From assembly GCF_011301715.1 (NCBI RefSeq), contig NZ_CP049870.1:1550001-1614000 (forward strand): a stretch of 64,000 bases of DNA, given 5' to 3'. The position numbers and the translations under genes are program-made. The number at the start of each line of letters is the position of its first letter. The stretch's first letter is position 1. Positions 34,467 through 44,069 of this stretch are shown piece by piece. Under the pieces are notes generated by a model. It did no database searches. It worked only from the letters and a program-made list of their open reading frames with translations, and was not told the DNA's origin. This DNA comes from Sphingomonas sp. HDW15A. Its GTDB lineage: Bacteria; Pseudomonadota; Alphaproteobacteria; Sphingomonadales; Sphingomonadaceae.

Positions 34467-34849
34467 GAGATTATCCTTAAAAACGCCGGGATACGACGCG
34501 TCACTTAGTAGAACGCTAATAAACGATAATGGATGCACGAGGCGTGAACGATATCTTCAATAACTTTATTTGTCATCTGATTTTACTGTGACTTGGCACT
34601 GGATGACATCATTACTGGTCTTTGTATTGAAACGATAGATTGGACTTGCACGCAGCTTGTACCGCAATGCCGACCTCGGAAAATTCCTTTCTAAAGCCCA
34701 GGCGGTGTTTGCAGCCGGCTCCGCACGTCATCGTCGTTTGATAAACTGGTTCGGGCACGTCCACGCCAGCACCCACAGTTTGAGTGATACTTTCGCCACT
34801 TTATGAACGCCTCTCCCCTTCCGCAGCGGACGGCGCTAAGGCCTGACGC
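34467..34849. other. 383-bp intergenic region, relatively AT-rich
   Basis: Divergent promoters for the repeat protein and the ThDP enzyme must lie here. The stretch 34500-34650 is visibly richer in A/T than its surroundings. No gene or strong structure was found. A TTGGCAC at about 34592 lacks the -12 GC of a sigma54 site. Confidence 0.45.
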
Positions 34850-36502
34850 ATGACACTGCGCACCGGCGGCCGGATCCTCGTAGACCAGCTTCGAATCCAA
34901 GGCTGTGATCGAATATTCACCGTGCCGGGCGAGAGTTTCCTCGCGGCCCTCGACGCGCTCCACGACACGCCCGAAATCGAAACGATTGTTTGCCGCCAGG
35001 AGGGCGGGGTCGCCTACATGGCCGATGCCGACGGCAAGATGACCGGGCGCCCCGGGGTGGCATTCGTTACTCGCGGCCCGGGCGCGACCAATGCCTCCGC
35101 CGGCGTCCATGTCGCCTTTCAGGATTCGACTCCGATGATCCTGTTCGTCGGCGATCTCGACCGCGCCGACCGCGACCGCGAAGGCTTCCAGGAAGTCGAT
35201 TTCACGGCCTTCTTTTCACCGATCGCTAAATGGGCGGCGCGGATCGACGACGCCAAGCGGATCCCGGAATATGTCGCGCGCGCCTATCGCGTCGCGACGG
35301 CCGGGCGGCCCGGCCCCGTCGTCCTCGCAATCCCCGAAGACATGCTTAGGGACGAAGTGAACGCACTGGACCGTCCACCCGTCCCGCCGGTTGCGGAAAT
35401 GCCCGATCCCGGCGCGGTGAGTGCGCTCTTCGAATTGCTCAAGGAAGCCTCCTCACCAGTCGCGATCGTCGGCGGTGCCGACTGGAGCCCGCGCGCGGCG
35501 CATCATTTCGCGAACTTCGCTTTCCGCCACGGGATTCCCGTCGCCGCGGCGTTCCGGCGGCAGGACTCAATCGATAATACATGCGGCGTCTATGCCGGCC
35601 AACTCGGGTACGGACCCAATCCCAAGCTTCGGCAGCGAATTCGCGACGCCGATCTTGTCATCGCCGTCGGAGCCCGCCTAGGCGAGTCGACGACCGACGG
35701 CTACAAGCTGATCACTCCGGATCATCCCGACCAGACCCTAGTCCATATTCACCCCGACCCCAATGAGCTTGGCAGGGTCTATCATGCGGACCTGCCAATC
35801 TGCGCCGACATGGGCGAGTTCGCGGAAATGGTGGACGAGTGGAACGATCCCGACCTGGTCCGCTTTTCAGCCGGCGAGGACGCGCATAGCGATTGGCTTG
35901 AGTGGAGCGAGCCCAAGCCGCGGGACGGCGTAGCACTCGACCTCGGTCCTTGCGTCGCGGCGATGCGCGAAAAGCTTCCAGCCAACACCATCATCTGCAA
36001 CGGCGCCGGCAATTTCTCCGGCTGGTGGCACCGCTACTGGCATTACGGGGTCATGCCCACCCAGCTCGCACCGACCAGCGGCACGATGGGCTATGGTCTG
36101 CCAGCTGCGGTCGCCGCTGCGATCCGCTTTAAAGACCGGCCGGTGGTGTGCGTCGCTGGCGACGGCGACTTCCTGATGAACGGTCAGGAACTGGCGACTG
36201 CAGCGCAATATAACGCAAGCTTGATAGTGATCGTGGTCGACAATGGCGCATATGGAACCATCCGGATGCACCAAGAGCGCGATTATCCGGAGCGGATTTC
36301 CGCGACTGCGCTCGCCAATCCCGACTTCGTCAAGCTCTCCGAAGCTTTTGGCGGTCGCGGCTGGCGGGTTGAGAACACCGCGGATTTCGGACCGGCGCTC
36401 GATGACGCGATAAAGTCGGACGGCATCCGACTGCTTCACTGTCTCACCGACGTGGAGATCATCACCAACAGCACGACGATTGCTAAGCTTCGCGCCCGCT
36501 AG
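34850..36502 (+). CDS. Thiamine diphosphate-dependent enzyme, acetolactate synthase-like
   Basis: The 550-residue product has an N-terminal PYR domain with the activating glutamate in VCRQEGGVAYMADADG, a central domain, and a C-terminal PP domain with the GDGDFLMNGQELATAAQYNA ThDP/Mg motif (GDG...N). GVMPTQLAPTSGTMGYGLPA precedes it. It resembles the large-subunit family of acetolactate synthase but without a neighbouring small subunit, so it may act on another 2-ketoacid. ATG 34850. Confidence 0.88.
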   Translation: MTLRTGGRILVDQLRIQGCDRIFTVPGESFLAALDALHDTPEIETIVCRQEGGVAYMADADGKMTGRPGVAFVTRGPGATNASAGVHVAFQDSTPMILFVGDLDRADRDREGFQEVDFTAFFSPIAKWAARIDDAKRIPEYVARAYRVATAGRPGPVVLAIPEDMLRDEVNALDRPPVPPVAEMPDPGAVSALFELLKEASSPVAIVGGADWSPRAAHHFANFAFRHGIPVAAAFRRQDSIDNTCGVYAGQLGYGPNPKLRQRIRDADLVIAVGARLGESTTDGYKLITPDHPDQTLVHIHPDPNELGRVYHADLPICADMGEFAEMVDEWNDPDLVRFSAGEDAHSDWLEWSEPKPRDGVALDLGPCVAAMREKLPANTIICNGAGNFSGWWHRYWHYGVMPTQLAPTSGTMGYGLPAAVAAAIRFKDRPVVCVAGDGDFLMNGQELATAAQYNASLIVIVVDNGAYGTIRMHQERDYPERISATALANPDFVKLSEAFGGRGWRVENTADFGPALDDAIKSDGIRLLHCLTDVEIITNSTTIAKLRAR

Positions 36503-36555
36503 GAGGAGCGAGGCGGTTGCGGTATGAACGGCTTACCCAAGGGGAGGCGTCCGCC

Positions 36556-37359
36556 ATGTCGACCGACCAAGCCTTCGCCGGAAGCATCCCGGCCATTTAC
36601 GACCGATATCTCGGTCCGCTGCTGTTCGAACCTTATGCCGCCGATCTGTCTGAGCGGCTCGCCGCTTTGTCGCCGGAAACTGTCCTGGAGACCGCTGCCG
36701 GAACCGGCATCGTCAGCAAGGCGATCACGGACCGGCTGCCGGGCATTCGCCTGACCGTCACCGATCTCAACCCGGCGATGCTGGAAATCGCGAAGACCCG
36801 CTTATCGGGCGGCGATGTGAAGTTCGAGGCGGTCGACGCGACCAGCCTGCCCTATCGCGACGGGGATTTCGACGCCGTCGTCTGTCAGTTCGGGGTGATG
36901 TTCTTTCCCGATCGCCTCGCCGCCTACCGGGAAGTGCGACGGGTCCTGGCTCCGGGTGGCGCCTTCCTGTTCAATGCCTGGTGCCCGCTCGAAGACAATC
37001 CGCTCGCCGAAATTGTGCACGAATCAGTTGCCGCGCAAATCCGGGACGACCCGCCCGGATTCCTCAAGCGCACGCCCTACGGGCATGGCTCCGCCGAGGA
37101 AATCGAGCGCGATCTCATCGCTGCGGGCTTCGAGGATTTCGAGATCGAGCGAGTGGAATTTCCCAGCAGGGCGCCCACTTCGGACTATCCCGGAAAAGGC
37201 TTCGCCCTGGGCTCTCCCCTGCGGATGGAGATCGAGCAGCGCGCCGGCGATCGACTGGAAGCGATCGCGGAGGAAGCGTCCCGGGCGGTTGCCGAACGCT
37301 TCGGCGCTGGGCCCGTCGACTCGACCATGGCCGCCCTTGTCGTCACAGCGCGCAACTAG
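36556..37359 (+). CDS. Class I SAM-dependent methyltransferase
   Basis: The 267-residue product has motif I VLETAAGTGIVSKAI, an acidic LTVTDLNPAM strand and FDAVVCQFGVMFFPD, followed by LAPGGAFLFNAW. The substrate is unknown. ATG 36556 with GGGGAGG upstream is preferred to the TTG at 36517. It follows the ThDP enzyme by ~50 bp and its 3' end overlaps pcm by 4 bp tail to tail. Confidence 0.87.
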   Translation: MSTDQAFAGSIPAIYDRYLGPLLFEPYAADLSERLAALSPETVLETAAGTGIVSKAITDRLPGIRLTVTDLNPAMLEIAKTRLSGGDVKFEAVDATSLPYRDGDFDAVVCQFGVMFFPDRLAAYREVRRVLAPGGAFLFNAWCPLEDNPLAEIVHESVAAQIRDDPPGFLKRTPYGHGSAEEIERDLIAAGFEDFEIERVEFPSRAPTSDYPGKGFALGSPLRMEIEQRAGDRLEAIAEEASRAVAERFGAGPVDSTMAALVVTARN

Positions 37360-38009
37360 TTTTCCGGGAAAGCGTGCGCGCCGACCAGCGGGACGAACCG
37401 CACGGCACCGAGTTCTTCTCGTTTAAGCGACCCATTCGGGTGCTTGGTTACCTTGACCAGCTCTTGAATTGCGCCCGGTTCGCCGATCGGCATGACCAGC
37501 CGGCCTCCGGGCCTTAGCTGGTCGAGCAGAACCTGGGGAACGTGGCTCCCACTCGCTGCCGCGACGATGGCGTCGAACGGCGCTTCATCGGGATAGCCAC
37601 GGGTGCCGTCGCCTTCGATTATGCGGACATTGCTGTAGCCGAGGCGCTTCATCCGATCGCCCGCCAGCTGTGCCAGTTCGCGATGCCGTTCGATTGCGAT
37701 CACCTGATCGGCAATCTGGCCGATGACGGCTGCCGCGTAACCTGACCCGGCGCCAATCTCCAGCACCTTGTCGTTCGATCCGACCTGGGCGGCGTCGATC
37801 GTCAGAGCGACGATGTAGGGCTGGGAAATTGTCTGGCCGCTTTCAATCGGTAATGGAGCGTCGGCATAAGCTGCGCTCTCGAATCCTTTGGAAACGAAGA
37901 GTTCTCGAGGGACCGCGCGCAGAGCGCTTACCAAGGCAGGGTTGTCGATGCCTCGTGCTACAACCTGTCGCTCGATCATGCGCTCGCGAAGTGAAGCGAA
38001 TCCGGCCAT
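37356..38009 (-). CDS. pcm: Protein-L-isoaspartate O-methyltransferase
   Basis: The 217-residue product has the PCMT signatures SGQTISQPYIVALTIDAAQV and VLEIGAGSGYAAAVI, with GGRLVMPIGEPG near the end. It methylates isoaspartyl residues to start their repair. The length is normal. It is oriented against the preceding methyltransferase gene. Confidence 0.94.
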   Translation of the reverse strand: MAGFASLRERMIERQVVARGIDNPALVSALRAVPRELFVSKGFESAAYADAPLPIESGQTISQPYIVALTIDAAQVGSNDKVLEIGAGSGYAAAVIGQIADQVIAIERHRELAQLAGDRMKRLGYSNVRIIEGDGTRGYPDEAPFDAIVAAASGSHVPQVLLDQLRPGGRLVMPIGEPGAIQELVKVTKHPNGSLKREELGAVRFVPLVGAHAFPEN

Positions 38010-38056
38010 TGCGGATCTCCCATCCTAGAATAGCTAGTCCGCGACCGTCGCTTCCA

Positions 38057-38239
38057 TCAATCGGAATCCTCGACGGCATAATGAATGATGCCGTCACGCT
38101 TCCATCTACGCTTGGGCGAGCTTTCCTTTGTCTCCACGTCGCGTGAACTGCCGCGCCGCCCGTCCCGTTCGAAGATCATTAAATGCCGCTGGCGAATTTC
38201 GCGAAAACTGCCTCCCCCTCGATCACGTTTCGAGGTCAT
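38057..38239 (-). CDS. Small highly charged hypothetical protein
   Basis: A 60-residue frame from ATG 38239 with a strong AGGAGA ribosome-binding site (spacing about 7). The product is rich in Arg/Lys/Asp and begins MTSKRDRGGGSFREIRQ; it ends HYAVEDSD. It could be a nucleic-acid-binding peptide or a spurious frame. The good ribosome-binding site and its position in an otherwise empty 300-bp gap argue for it. Confidence 0.4.
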   Translation of the reverse strand: MTSKRDRGGGSFREIRQRHLMIFERDGRRGSSRDVETKESSPKRRWKRDGIIHYAVEDSD

Positions 38240-38313
38240 TTTCGTTCTCCTGCGGAGGCAACGAAGAACCTCCGAGTCGCTTTCCCAACGACTTGGTCGA
38301 AACTGGAGAAAAG

Positions 38314-39084
38314 TTAGATCAGACCGGCCAGCGGACTCGACGGGTCGGCGTACCGACGCTTTTGCATGCGGCCCGCGAGATAGGCTTCACGACCCGCCTC
38401 CACCGCCAATTTCATTGCACGGGCCATGCGGATCGGTTCCTTTGCCTCGGCGATCGCGGTGTTCATCAGCACGCCGTCGCAGCCCAATTCCATAGCCACC
38501 GCGGCATCGCTCGCGGTTCCGACCCCGGCATCGACAAGCACCGGAACGCTGGCCCCCTCAACAATGAGCCGGATGGTGACCTTGTTTTGAAGTCCAAGAC
38601 CCGACCCGATCGGGGCGCCAAGCGGCATGATTGCCACCGCGCCGGCATCTTCAAGTTGCTTCGCGGCTATGGGGTCGTCGACGCAATAGACCATCGGCTT
38701 GAAACCCTCCTTGGCAAGCACTTCCGTGGCCTCCAAGGTTTCACGCATGTTCGGGTAAAGCGAGCGGGCCTCGCCCAGAACTTCGAGCTTGACGAGGTCC
38801 CAGCCGCCAGCCTCGCGCGCCAGCCGCAGTGTGCGGATGGCGTCATCGGCGGTAAAGCAACCAGCCGTGTTCGGCAGGTAGGTCACCTTCTTAGGATCGA
38901 TGAAATCCATCAGCACCGGCTGCGAAGGATCGGAGATGTTCACGCGGCGCACGGCTACGGTGACGATCTCGGCACCCGACGCCTCGACGGCCGCCGCATT
39001 CTCGGCGAAATCCTTATACTTGCCGGTGCCGATGATGAGCCGCGAAGAAAAGGTGTGGCCCGCGACAGTCCAGGTGTCATTCAA
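38314..39084 (-). CDS. thiG: Thiazole synthase
   Basis: The product has [14 protein letters not shown], the Schiff-base lysine region [25 protein letters not shown] and [14 protein letters not shown], all ThiG signatures. ThiG forms the thiazole ring of thiamine using ThiS-thiocarboxylate. The start is taken as TTG 39084 (GGAGG 8 bases upstream), giving 256 residues; the frame is open to 39114. thiS lies immediately upstream. Confidence 0.95.
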   Translation of the reverse strand: MNDTWTVAGHTFSSRLIIGTGKYKDFAENAAAVEASGAEIVTVAVRRVNISDPSQPVLMDFIDPKKVTYLPNTAGCFTADDAIRTLRLAREAGGWDLVKLEVLGEARSLYPNMRETLEATEVLAKEGFKPMVYCVDDPIAAKQLEDAGAVAIMPLGAPIGSGLGLQNKVTIRLIVEGASVPVLVDAGVGTASDAAVAMELGCDGVLMNTAIAEAKEPIRMARAMKLAVEAGREAYLAGRMQKRRYADPSSPLAGLI

Positions 39085-39088
39085 TGGT

Positions 39089-39304
39089 TCAGCCTCCGCC
39101 GACAAAATGAACAATCTCGAACTTGTCGCCGTTGGCGATTGCGACTTCGGCGAGGGTCGAACGAGGAACGATCTCTAGGTTGCGCTCGACCGCCACCTTG
39201 GCAGGGTCCAGCCCCAGCGAGCGCACAAGATCGGCAACACTTCCCGCCGGTTGGCGGCGCGGCTCGCCATTGATCGTAACCTGGAGGGTGGAGTTGTCGT
39301 TCAT
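39089..39304 (-). CDS. thiS: Sulfur carrier protein ThiS
   Basis: A 71-residue ubiquitin-like protein ending IVHFVGGG; the C-terminal Gly-Gly is the site of thiocarboxylate formation. ATG 39304. The gene is 4 bp upstream of the thiG start. The remaining thi genes are outside the window. Confidence 0.93.
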   Translation of the reverse strand: MNDNSTLQVTINGEPRRQPAGSVADLVRSLGLDPAKVAVERNLEIVPRSTLAEVAIANGDKFEIVHFVGGG

Positions 39305-39346
39305 TGTCGCTAGGGCAGATAGGAAGCAGCAGCCGCGAAGGCAAAC

Positions 39347-39778
39347 ATGGCGACGATCTTCATCCTCAATGGCCCGAATCTCAATCGTCTCGGCCGGCGC
39401 CAACCGGTAATCTACGGGACGCAGACCCTCGACGACATTGCCGCCATGATCAGCGACCGCGCAGCGAAGTTGGGCATCAGTGTCGACATGCGCCAGTCAA
39501 ATCATGAGGGCCATCTCATCGACTGGCTTCATGAGGCCGAAGATTCCGGTGCCAAAGCGGTCATCCTCAACCCCGGCGGCTACGGACACACGTCTGTCGC
39601 TCTGCGTGACGCGGTGAGCTCGATCGCGACTCCGGTGATCGAAGTCCATCTTAGCGACCCAACGATACGCGAACATTTCCGCCATAATGACCTTATTGCC
39701 GACGTTGCGGCGCTGATCGTCAAGGGCCAGGGAGCGCAAGGTTACCTTACGGCACTGGACGCAGCCGCTCGGCTCTGA
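39347..39778 (+). CDS. aroQ: 3-dehydroquinate dehydratase, type II
   Basis: The 143-residue product has [52 protein letters not shown] and VIEVHLSDP, the type II signatures. It dehydrates 3-dehydroquinate in the shikimate pathway. It is divergent from thiS and starts a run with accB and accC. Confidence 0.96.
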   Translation: MATIFILNGPNLNRLGRRQPVIYGTQTLDDIAAMISDRAAKLGISVDMRQSNHEGHLIDWLHEAEDSGAKAVILNPGGYGHTSVALRDAVSSIATPVIEVHLSDPTIREHFRHNDLIADVAALIVKGQGAQGYLTALDAAARL

Positions 39779-39819
39779 CAGAGGGCGCGGCAATCACCGA
39801 CATCTGGGAAACCCAAGCA

Positions 39820-40302
39820 ATGGCTGACGACACGGAAGATGGCAGCATGCGGGTCGATACCGCGCTCGTACGCGAGCTGGCCGAGCTGCTTGCCGCCAAC
39901 GAGCTGACCGAAATCGAGGTCGAGGACGGTAGCCGGAAGATCAAAGTCAAACGCGAGTCTGGCCAAGTCATGACCTACGCGCCCGCACCGATCACGCATT
40001 CCGCCGCTGCTCCCGCCGGCTCTGCGCCCGCTAGTGAACCGTCGGCCGACCAGGCGCCGGCTGTGTCCGCCGATGCCGTCAAATCGCCGATGGTCGGAAC
40101 GGTCTATCTGGCCGCCGAGCCTGGCGCCAAGCCGTTCATCGCCGTCGGGCAGCAAGTTGCCGAGGGCGCAACCTTGATGATCATCGAAGCGATGAAGGTC
40201 ATGAACCCGATCACCGCGCCCAAGGCCGGCACGGTCCAGCAGCTGCTGGTGAGCGATGCGCAACCGGTCGAATTCGACCAGCCGCTGGTCGTCATCAGCT
40301 GA
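39820..40302 (+). CDS. accB: Acetyl-CoA carboxylase biotin carboxyl carrier protein
   Basis: The 160-residue product has a Pro/Ala-rich linker and a C-terminal biotinyl domain with [16 protein letters not shown]; the lysine of A-M-K-V is biotinylated. It carries CO2 for fatty-acid synthesis. It lies 41 bp after aroQ and 1 bp before accC. Confidence 0.96.
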   Translation: MADDTEDGSMRVDTALVRELAELLAANELTEIEVEDGSRKIKVKRESGQVMTYAPAPITHSAAAPAGSAPASEPSADQAPAVSADAVKSPMVGTVYLAAEPGAKPFIAVGQQVAEGATLMIIEAMKVMNPITAPKAGTVQQLLVSDAQPVEFDQPLVVIS

Positions 40303-40303
40303 C

Positions 40304-41653
40304 ATGGCGATCAAGAAGCTCCTGATCGCCAATCGTGGTGAGATCGCACTGAGGATTCACCGCGCGTGTCATGAAATGGGTATCCAGACGGTCGCGGTCC
40401 ATTCCACCGCCGATGCCGACGCCATGCATGTCCGGCTTGCCGATGAGGCGGTGTGCATCGGACCGCCCCCTGCGACCGACAGCTATCTCAACGTCCCGAA
40501 CATCATCTCCGCGGCCGAGATCACCCATGCCGATGCGGTTCACCCCGGCTACGGCTTTCTGAGCGAAAACGCCCAGTTCGCGGAGATTGTCGAAAGCCAC
40601 GGCCTGATCTGGGTCGGTCCGAAGCCGGAACATATCCGGGTGATGGGCGACAAAATCGAGGCCAAGCGGACGGCCGAAAAGCTCGGCCTGCCGCTCGTTC
40701 CCGGCTCGCCAGGACCGCTGGAAAGCACGGTCGAAGCGCGCCAGCTTGCCGACGAAATCGGCTATCCGGTGCTAATCAAGGCGGCGTCCGGCGGCGGCGG
40801 GCGCGGGATGAAGGTCGTCAACGACCCGGAGCATCTGGAAACGCTGATGATGCAGGCGTCGTCGGAGGCGAAGGCGGCGTTTGGCGACGCCACGGTCTAC
40901 ATGGAAAAATATCTGGGTGACCCGAAGCACATCGAGTTCCAGATATTCGGCGACGGCGAAGGCAATGCGATCCACATTGGCGAGCGCGACTGTTCGGTCC
41001 AGCGACGCCACCAGAAAGTCATTGAAGAGGCACCCTCGCCCGTAATCACGCCCGAGCAGCGAGCCCACATGGGCGAAGTCGTCCGCAAGGCGATGGCCGA
41101 CATGGCTTATCGCGGTGCCGGCACTATCGAGTTTCTGTACGAGAATGGCGAATTCTACTTCATCGAGATGAACACCCGGCTCCAGGTCGAACATCCGGTG
41201 ACCGAAATGATCAGCGGGATCGACCTCGTCCGGGAGCAGATTCGCGTGGCGCAAGGCGATGGCCTGAGCGTCCGCCAGGATGACATCGTTCTTCACGGCC
41301 ACGCCATCGAATGCCGGATCAACGCGGAGGATCCCGAGACCTTCGCGCCGTCACCAGGACTAGTGAAAAACTTCGTGGCACCCGGCGGAATGCACGTTCG
41401 CGTCGATAGCGGGCTCTACGCCGGCTACAAGGTGCCTCCTTATTACGACAGCATGATCGCCAAGCTGATCGTCTACGGACGAACCCGCGAAGGCTGCATC
41501 CTCCGCCTAAAGCGGGCGCTCGAGGAATTCGTCGTCGAAGGGATGAAAACTACGGTGCCGCTGCAGCAGCGGATCATTCGCAACGAGGAATTCCTGAGGG
41601 GCGACTATACGATCAAATGGCTCGAGCGGTGGCTGGAGGAGGGCAAGGCGTGA
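40304..41653 (+). CDS. accC: Acetyl-CoA carboxylase biotin carboxylase subunit
   Basis: The 449-residue product begins [20 protein letters not shown], has the ATP-grasp loop [10 protein letters not shown], and [14 protein letters not shown] near the catalytic end. It carboxylates biotin on AccB with bicarbonate and ATP. The ATG at 40304 starts directly after the accB stop. Confidence 0.97.
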   Translation: MAIKKLLIANRGEIALRIHRACHEMGIQTVAVHSTADADAMHVRLADEAVCIGPPPATDSYLNVPNIISAAEITHADAVHPGYGFLSENAQFAEIVESHGLIWVGPKPEHIRVMGDKIEAKRTAEKLGLPLVPGSPGPLESTVEARQLADEIGYPVLIKAASGGGGRGMKVVNDPEHLETLMMQASSEAKAAFGDATVYMEKYLGDPKHIEFQIFGDGEGNAIHIGERDCSVQRRHQKVIEEAPSPVITPEQRAHMGEVVRKAMADMAYRGAGTIEFLYENGEFYFIEMNTRLQVEHPVTEMISGIDLVREQIRVAQGDGLSVRQDDIVLHGHAIECRINAEDPETFAPSPGLVKNFVAPGGMHVRVDSGLYAGYKVPPYYDSMIAKLIVYGRTREGCILRLKRALEEFVVEGMKTTVPLQQRIIRNEEFLRGDYTIKWLERWLEEGKA

Positions 41654-41991
41654 AGGCGACCATCTGGCACAACCCTGCCTGCGGGACCTCGCGCAAGACG
41701 CTCGCCATTCTCAACGAGTCAGGCGCCGACGTAACCGTAATCGAATATCTCGGCCAGCCCTACACGCGGGAAAAGCTGGAACAGTTGCTTCGAGATTCGG
41801 GTATGACTGCGAAAGACGCCTTGCGAACGCGCGGAACCGACGCAGAGGAACGCGGACTCATCGAGGCGGATGACGAGACGGTCCTTGAGGCCATGCTCCA
41901 GGACCCCAGCTATGTGAATCGGCCGTTCGTCGAGACGGAAAAGGGCGTTCGCTTCTGTCGCCCGCAGGACAAGGTGCGCGAAATCCTGTAA
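41650..41991 (+). CDS. ArsC-family (arsenate reductase / Spx-like) protein
   Basis: The 113-residue thioredoxin-like product has [16 protein letters not shown] with one active-site cysteine and [16 protein letters not shown]. This is the ArsC/YffB fold. The GTG start overlaps the accC stop (GTGA). No other arsenic genes are nearby, so arsenate reduction is not proven; a housekeeping thiol role is possible. Confidence 0.85.
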   Translation: MKATIWHNPACGTSRKTLAILNESGADVTVIEYLGQPYTREKLEQLLRDSGMTAKDALRTRGTDAEERGLIEADDETVLEAMLQDPSYVNRPFVETEKGVRFCRPQDKVREIL

Positions 41992-42000
41992 TTCAAGCGA

Positions 42001-42747
42001 GTGAGTAGCCCGCTCGATCCTCGCCTGCTTCTTCGTGGCTATGCCAGCGGGATATTCCCGATGGCCGACAGTCGTGATTCCGACGAGGTTTTCTGGGTCG
42101 AGCCGCGCAGCCGGGCCATCCTCCCGCTTCACGGTTTTCACCTGTCGCGCTCGCTCGCAAGGACGATCCGCCGGGGCACCTTCGAAGTCACTCGCGATCG
42201 CGCGTTCGAGGACGTCATCCGCAGCTGTGCCGACAGGCCCGAAACTTGGATCAACGCCGACATCGAACGGGCGACATTGGGCCTTCGTGCTGCGGGGCAC
42301 GCCCACTCCATCGAATGCTGGCGGGACGGCGAACTGGTCGGCGGAGTTTACGGCGTCCGATTGGGACGTGCGTTTTTTGGCGAGTCAATGTTCAGCCGCC
42401 GAACCAACGCGTCGAAAGTTGCGCTAGCCTGGCTCGTCGCGCGGCTGAAAGCCGGCAATTTCGTCCTGCTCGATTGCCAGTTCATGACCTCGCACCTTGC
42501 CTCGCTTGGCGCGACGGCAGTGCCGCGCGAACGCTATGCTGTGTTGTTGTCTGCTTCGCTGGGTGCTGCCGGCGTTGATGGCTCGGGAGCTGGAGCAACG
42601 TTTCCTGAGTTCGGCGGATTCGACCCGACGCTGCTGGAACCACCAGAGTTCGGAGCACTGGAGCGGTTGTTGGAGGAGCGCGGTGCCGCAGGCATTCCGG
42701 GCGCGGCAGGCCAGCTCATCACGCAGCTCTTGGGCCAGACGTCGTAA
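42001..42747 (+). CDS. aat: Leucyl/phenylalanyl-tRNA--protein transferase
   Basis: The 248-residue product has DPRLLLRGYASGIFPMAD, VEPRSRAILPL, CWRDGELVGGVYGVRLGRAF, FFGESMFSRRTNASK and LLDCQFMTSHLASLGA, the Aat signatures. It adds Leu or Phe to N-degron substrates for ClpAP. The start is GTG 42001. The last ~70 residues, rich in Gly/Ala/Glu and ending ITQLLGQTS, are encoded antisense to the DUF2155 C-terminus over 214 bp. Confidence 0.93.
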   Translation: MSSPLDPRLLLRGYASGIFPMADSRDSDEVFWVEPRSRAILPLHGFHLSRSLARTIRRGTFEVTRDRAFEDVIRSCADRPETWINADIERATLGLRAAGHAHSIECWRDGELVGGVYGVRLGRAFFGESMFSRRTNASKVALAWLVARLKAGNFVLLDCQFMTSHLASLGATAVPRERYAVLLSASLGAAGVDGSGAGATFPEFGGFDPTLLEPPEFGALERLLEERGAAGIPGAAGQLITQLLGQTS

Positions 42748-43151
42748 ACGGCATGCTCGACTACGTTCAGCGACGGGCTTTCCTTATAGAGCCAGCCTGA
42801 AAAGACCCGATCCCACCGCTTGTTCGGGAGCTCGACGTCGACCTGAATGAATGCACCCGTCAGCTTCTCTTGTTCCCACGGCGCGGTCGCTTCACAGGCC
42901 CGAAGCCGCACGATGACATCCTTGACGCGGATCGACTGGCCTGGCTTCAGCGTGAGGTCCCGAACGATTCCGTTTCGCTTATTGAGCAGGCCGATGACTG
43001 CGACCCGGTCGCGCATTGGCGTCGTTCCCGAAGAATCGGGCGATGCGGGAGGGAGCTTGGCCTGCTCGACGACTCCGTTCTCGGGGACTTTTTCCTTCGA
43101 GCAGGCCGCCAGGGCCAGCACTACGGCGGCTATAGCGGCGGTCCGGAACAC
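42534..43151 (-). CDS. DUF2155 domain lipoprotein
   Basis: The product has about 205 residues, a lipoprotein signal (AAIAAVVLALAAC), then the DUF2155 region with KPGQSIRVKDVIVRLRACEA, the cysteines and YDVWPKSCVMSWP. The C-terminal ~75 residues are low-complexity Ser/Pro/Asn/Ala. The start is GTG 43151 overlapping the NDUFA12 stop (TAGTG). The DUF2155/NDUFA12 pairing is usual in alphaproteobacteria. The low-complexity tail is antisense to aat. Confidence 0.88.
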   Translation of the reverse strand: MFRTAAIAAVVLALAACSKEKVPENGVVEQAKLPPASPDSSGTTPMRDRVAVIGLLNKRNGIVRDLTLKPGQSIRVKDVIVRLRACEATAPWEQEKLTGAFIQVDVELPNKRWDRVFSGWLYKESPSLNVVEHAVYDVWPKSCVMSWPAAPGMPAAPRSSNNRSSAPNSGGSSSVGSNPPNSGNVAPAPEPSTPAAPSEADNNTA

Positions 43152-43537
43152 TAAGCGTCCGGTGTCCACGCGGTGTAATCGCCGGTCGCCGTCGGCCGGT
43201 GGCCCTGACCTTTCATGGAACCGGAAGGCCGCCAAGCAGCACCGCTGCCGGTTAGGTTCGGTTGCGGGGCAAGCTCGAACGAGCGGCGCTTCGGTAGCGC
43301 TTTTTCCGGAACATCGTTGATTGTCCCGCGAAGCCATGCATTCCAGCCCGGCGGAACGTTGCTGCTGTCGTTGGAGCCCTGGTAGATGACCCAGCGGCGC
43401 GACGGATGCTTGCGATGGCGGAAATAGACGTTGCCGGCCTCGTCCCGGCCGACTTCCTCGCCGCGCAAGCGCGTCACAATGCTCGTCCCCCACGAGGCAC
43501 CGTTCCACCAGGTGAAAGCGTTCGCCAATATTCCCAT
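43151..43537 (-). CDS. NDUFA12 family protein (complex I accessory subunit)
   Basis: The 128-residue product has TWWNGASWGTSIVTRL, GEEVGRDEAGNVYFRHR and RRWVIYQGSNDSSNVPPGW, matching the NDUFA12/B17.2 family. It is a small accessory subunit of NADH:ubiquinone oxidoreductase in alphaproteobacteria and mitochondria. ATG 43537. Confidence 0.93.
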   Translation of the reverse strand: MGILANAFTWWNGASWGTSIVTRLRGEEVGRDEAGNVYFRHRKHPSRRWVIYQGSNDSSNVPPGWNAWLRGTINDVPEKALPKRRSFELAPQPNLTGSGAAWRPSGSMKGQGHRPTATGDYTAWTPDA

Positions 43538-43602
43538 GCAGGGCCGTTAGCCGCAGTCGGCGATGGGAAGCAAGCCGCCAGCTTGCTTGCCTGCAAGCGA
43601 AC

Positions 43603-44064
43603 TCATCGGCGCCAATCGACCTGGTCGCCAGCTGCCATGCCGAGCTCGGCTGCCCGACCGCCGGCGAGTTCGAGCACGGCTTCGACCGGGCCTGCCGAGG
43701 GAACCGGCTCCAAGGACAGCGGAGTGGTGTTTGCCGCGATGTTGAGGATCCGCCCGCCAGGCGCAATGAAGATTATGTCGAGTGGGATCAACGTGTTCTT
43801 CATCCAGAACGCAACTTCCTGCGGAGGATCATAGGGGAATATCATTCCGCGATCCGGGTCCAGCGACCCGCGATTCATCAGGCCGTAGGTTTGCTCCTCG
43901 GGTGTTCGGGCGACCTCAACCGTAAAGCGATGGGTCCTCCCGTCGGATCGGACAGTGAGCGGGATCTGATCCAATCCGGCCGCTGACTGCTCAAAGGATG
44001 CCGCAGGTACGGCAGCCCCCTGGCAGGCGGTCGCCGGAACGGCCGCTGCAAGGATTAAAACCAG
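43603..44064 (-). CDS. DUF192 domain protein, exported
   Basis: The C-terminal ~110 residues match DUF192: FTVEVARTPEEQTYGLMNRG, FPYDPPQEVAFWMKNTLIP and a VEAVLELAGGRAAELGM end. The N-terminus is hydrophobic with a VPATAC lipobox-like site. No ATG/GTG/TTG fits between the double cold-shock stop and this region; a CTG at 44064 or readthrough/coupling from the upstream gene is possible. The start is therefore uncertain. Confidence 0.72.
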   Translation of the reverse strand: MVLILAAAVPATACQGAAVPAASFEQSAAGLDQIPLTVRSDGRTHRFTVEVARTPEEQTYGLMNRGSLDPDRGMIFPYDPPQEVAFWMKNTLIPLDIIFIAPGGRILNIAANTTPLSLEPVPSAGPVEAVLELAGGRAAELGMAAGDQVDWRR

Positions 44065-44069
44065 TCGGA

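Noticed and set aside
34588..34606. TTGGCAC resembling a sigma54 -24 element
   Set aside because: The required GC at the -12 position is missing at the correct spacing.
38128..39273. Plus-strand frame of 381 codons
   Set aside because: It covers thiG/thiS in antisense. The minus-strand proteins are clearly recognisable.
42534..43766. Single long frame of 410 codons covering DUF2155 and upstream sequence
   Set aside because: The part beyond 43151 is an alternate reading of the NDUFA12 gene. The GTG at 43151 overlapping its stop is the plausible start.
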